Positions 62,618-64,000 of a stretch of DNA of 64,000 nt are shown here, in pieces. Below the pieces are notes generated by a model. It had not been told where the DNA came from and made no database searches. It saw only the letters and a program-made list of their open reading frames with translations. Location of the stretch: NCBI RefSeq assembly GCF_900109265.1, contig NZ_FNZM01000010.1, positions 248,001 through 312,000 on the forward strand, in the 5' to 3' direction. How positions within the stretch are numbered: position 1 is the stretch's first letter; every line of letters starts with the position of its first letter. Position numbers and translations under genes: made by a program. The DNA comes from Paraburkholderia tropica. GTDB taxonomy: Bacteria > Pseudomonadota > Gammaproteobacteria > Burkholderiales > Burkholderiaceae.

Positions 62618-64000
62618 ATGGGCGACTCTTCTTCCCGTCAAGCCAGCACGCCGCGACTCGCGCTTTTTGGCATCACGAAGCAATATCCGGCGGTGCGCGC
62701 CAACGACGATGTCACGCTGACCGTCGCGCCCGGCGAAATCCACGCCTTGCTCGGCGAAAACGGCGCGGGCAAGAGCACGCTGATGAAAATCGTCTACGGC
62801 GCGGTGCGCCCGGACGCAGGCGAGATTCGCTGGGAAGGCGAGCGCGTCGAGATCGCGAGTCCGGCGGCGGCGCGCAAGCTCGGCATCGGCATGGTGTTCC
62901 AGCATTTTTCGCTGTTCGAAACGTTGACGGTGGGCGAAAACATCGCGCTCTCGCTCGACGAAACGTTCGATCTGAAGGCGCTCGCAAAACGCATCCGCGA
63001 AGTGTCGGCGCAATACGGACTCGACGTCGATCCGCAGCGCCACGTGCACAGCCTCACGGTGGGCGAGCGCCAGCGCGTGGAAATCGTGCGCTGCCTGTTG
63101 CAGAACCCGCGTCTGCTGATCATGGACGAGCCCACTTCGGTGCTCACGCCGCAAGCGGTGCGCAAGCTGTTCGGCACGCTGCGACGGTTGGCGTCGGAAG
63201 GCTGCAGCATTCTCTACATCAGCCACAAGCTCGACGAGATTCAGGAACTCTGCGATACGGCCACCGTGCTGCGCGGCGGCAAGGTCACGGGCAACGTGAA
63301 TCCGCGCGAGGAAACGCATGCTTCGCTCGCGCGCCTGATGGTGGGCCGCGAATTGCCCGATTACACGCGTCGTGCGCACACGCCCGGCGACGTGCTGCTC
63401 GACGTGAAGCAGCTTTCCATGCCGAGCGACGATCCGTTCGGTACCTCGCTCAAGGACGTGTCGTTCGGCGTGCATAGCGGCGAGATTCTGGGGATCGCGG
63501 GCGTGTCCGGCAACGGGCAGGCCGAGTTGCTCGCCGCGCTCTCGGGCGAAGCGCAGACCACGCGCCACGGCATGCGCGCCGACGCGGTGACGATCTGCGG
63601 CAAGCCGGCCGCACGCATGTCGGCGGGCGCGCGCCGCAAGCTCGGCTTCGCCTTCGTGCCCGAAGAGCGGCTCGGACGCGGCGCGGTGCCGGCGATGTCG
63701 CTCGCGGAGAACGCGCTGCTGACGGCGCATCGCGAAGGCATGGTGCGCTCGGGCTGGCTCAAGACCGGCGCGATGCGCGCGTTCGCCGAACGCTGCATCG
63801 GCGCATTCGACGTGCGCTGCGGCGGTCCCGACGCGCTCGCGCAAAGCCTCTCGGGCGGCAATCTGCAAAAGTTCATCGTCGGGCGCGAGATTTTGCAGGC
63901 GCCGAAGGTGCTGGTGGTCGCGCAGCCCACGTGGGGCGTCGACGTCGGCGCGGCGGCGTTCATCCGGCAGCAGTTGCTCGATCTCTCGGCGCGCGGCGTG
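62618..64000 (+). CDS. ABC importer ATP-binding protein, two ATPase domains, purine nucleoside type (runs off the right edge)
   Basis: ATG at 62618 (starts MGDSSSRQASTPRLALFGIT) and open to base 64000 (461 codons, no stop). The first ATPase domain has LLGENGAGKSTLMKI, signature LTVGERQRVEIVRCL and Walker B LLIMDEPTS. The second begins GEILGIAGVSGNGQAEL and has the signature SLSGGNLQKFIVGREI. The Walker B of the second domain reads VLVVAQPTWGVD, with Gln-Pro replacing the usual Glu-Pro; this is usual for the degenerate half of such sugar/nucleoside ATPases. The family is the YufO/RbsA-like group paired with BmpA lipoproteins. Context suggests purines or nucleosides as cargo. Confidence 0.9.
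   Translation, partial: MGDSSSRQASTPRLALFGITKQYPAVRANDDVTLTVAPGEIHALLGENGAGKSTLMKIVYGAVRPDAGEIRWEGERVEIASPAAARKLGIGMVFQHFSLFETLTVGENIALSLDETFDLKALAKRIREVSAQYGLDVDPQRHVHSLTVGERQRVEIVRCLLQNPRLLIMDEPTSVLTPQAVRKLFGTLRRLASEGCSILYISHKLDEIQELCDTATVLRGGKVTGNVNPREETHASLARLMVGRELPDYTRRAHTPGDVLLDVKQLSMPSDDPFGTSLKDVSFGVHSGEILGIAGVSGNGQAELLAALSGEAQTTRHGMRADAVTICGKPAARMSAGARRKLGFAFVPEERLGRGAVPAMSLAENALLTAHREGMVRSGWLKTGAMRAFAERCIGAFDVRCGGPDALAQSLSGGNLQKFIVGREILQAPKVLVVAQPTWGVDVGAAAFIRQQLLDLSARGV

Overview
The window is a chromosomal stretch of a Betaproteobacterium of the Burkholderiaceae, most likely Burkholderia, Paraburkholderia or Caballeronia. This rests on high GC codon use, on the order glnD-map-rpsB-tsf-pyrH-frr-uppS-cdsA-dxr-rseP-bamA-skp-lpxD-fabZ-lpxA-lpxB-rnhB, and on the sequences themselves. 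I ran no database search. Family calls come from reading motifs in the translations, and the genus is inference.

Region 1 (1-4778, minus strand): the repeat-rich N-terminus of a protein that leaves the window, probably a pseudouridine synthase, then glnD (nitrogen sensing) and map (methionine aminopeptidase). Region 2 (4779-21732, plus strand): a long housekeeping run for translation (rpsB, tsf, frr), UMP kinase (pyrH), isoprenoid and phospholipid precursors (uppS, cdsA, dxr), envelope quality control and assembly (rseP, bamA, skp), lipid A and fatty acid synthesis (lpxD, fabZ, lpxA, lpxB), rnhB and a SpoU-family RNA methyltransferase. Region 3 (21775-40130): divergent ppsR/ppsA, nfeD-qmcA, smpB divergent from ratA-rnfH, a DMT permease, guaB - membrane protein - guaA, an Lrp regulator divergent from an aromatic amino acid permease and aromatic aminotransferase, a tiny Cys/Gly-rich lipoprotein, a DUF1992 gene, tadA and ldcA.

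Region 4 (40200-64000): a purine-degradation island. It holds a GntR regulator, an NCS1 permease, a hydantoin/allantoin racemase, allantoinase (puuE), OHCU decarboxylase (uraD), allantoicase (alc), ureidoglycolate lyase (allA), then membrane urate hydroxylase (puuD), HIU hydrolase (uraH), an 8-oxoguanine/guanine deaminase-like amidohydrolase, a LysR regulator and the start of a purine-type ABC importer. Together these cover urate to glyoxylate plus urea.

The island is split between allA and puuD by about 10 kb of unrelated genes (47290-57411). On the minus strand is a 1160-residue YadA-type trimeric autotransporter. Facing away from it is a compact export locus. That locus starts with a 45-codon peptide (51205-51342) carrying a double-glycine leader and a Cys-rich, Ser/Gly/Pro-tailed core. 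It continues with a divergent LpxL-like acyltransferase, an HlyD-type adaptor, a C39-peptidase ABC exporter and a TolC-type outer-membrane protein. I read it as an uncharacterised microcin-like secreted-peptide system, possibly with acyl modification. It is the most novel item here.
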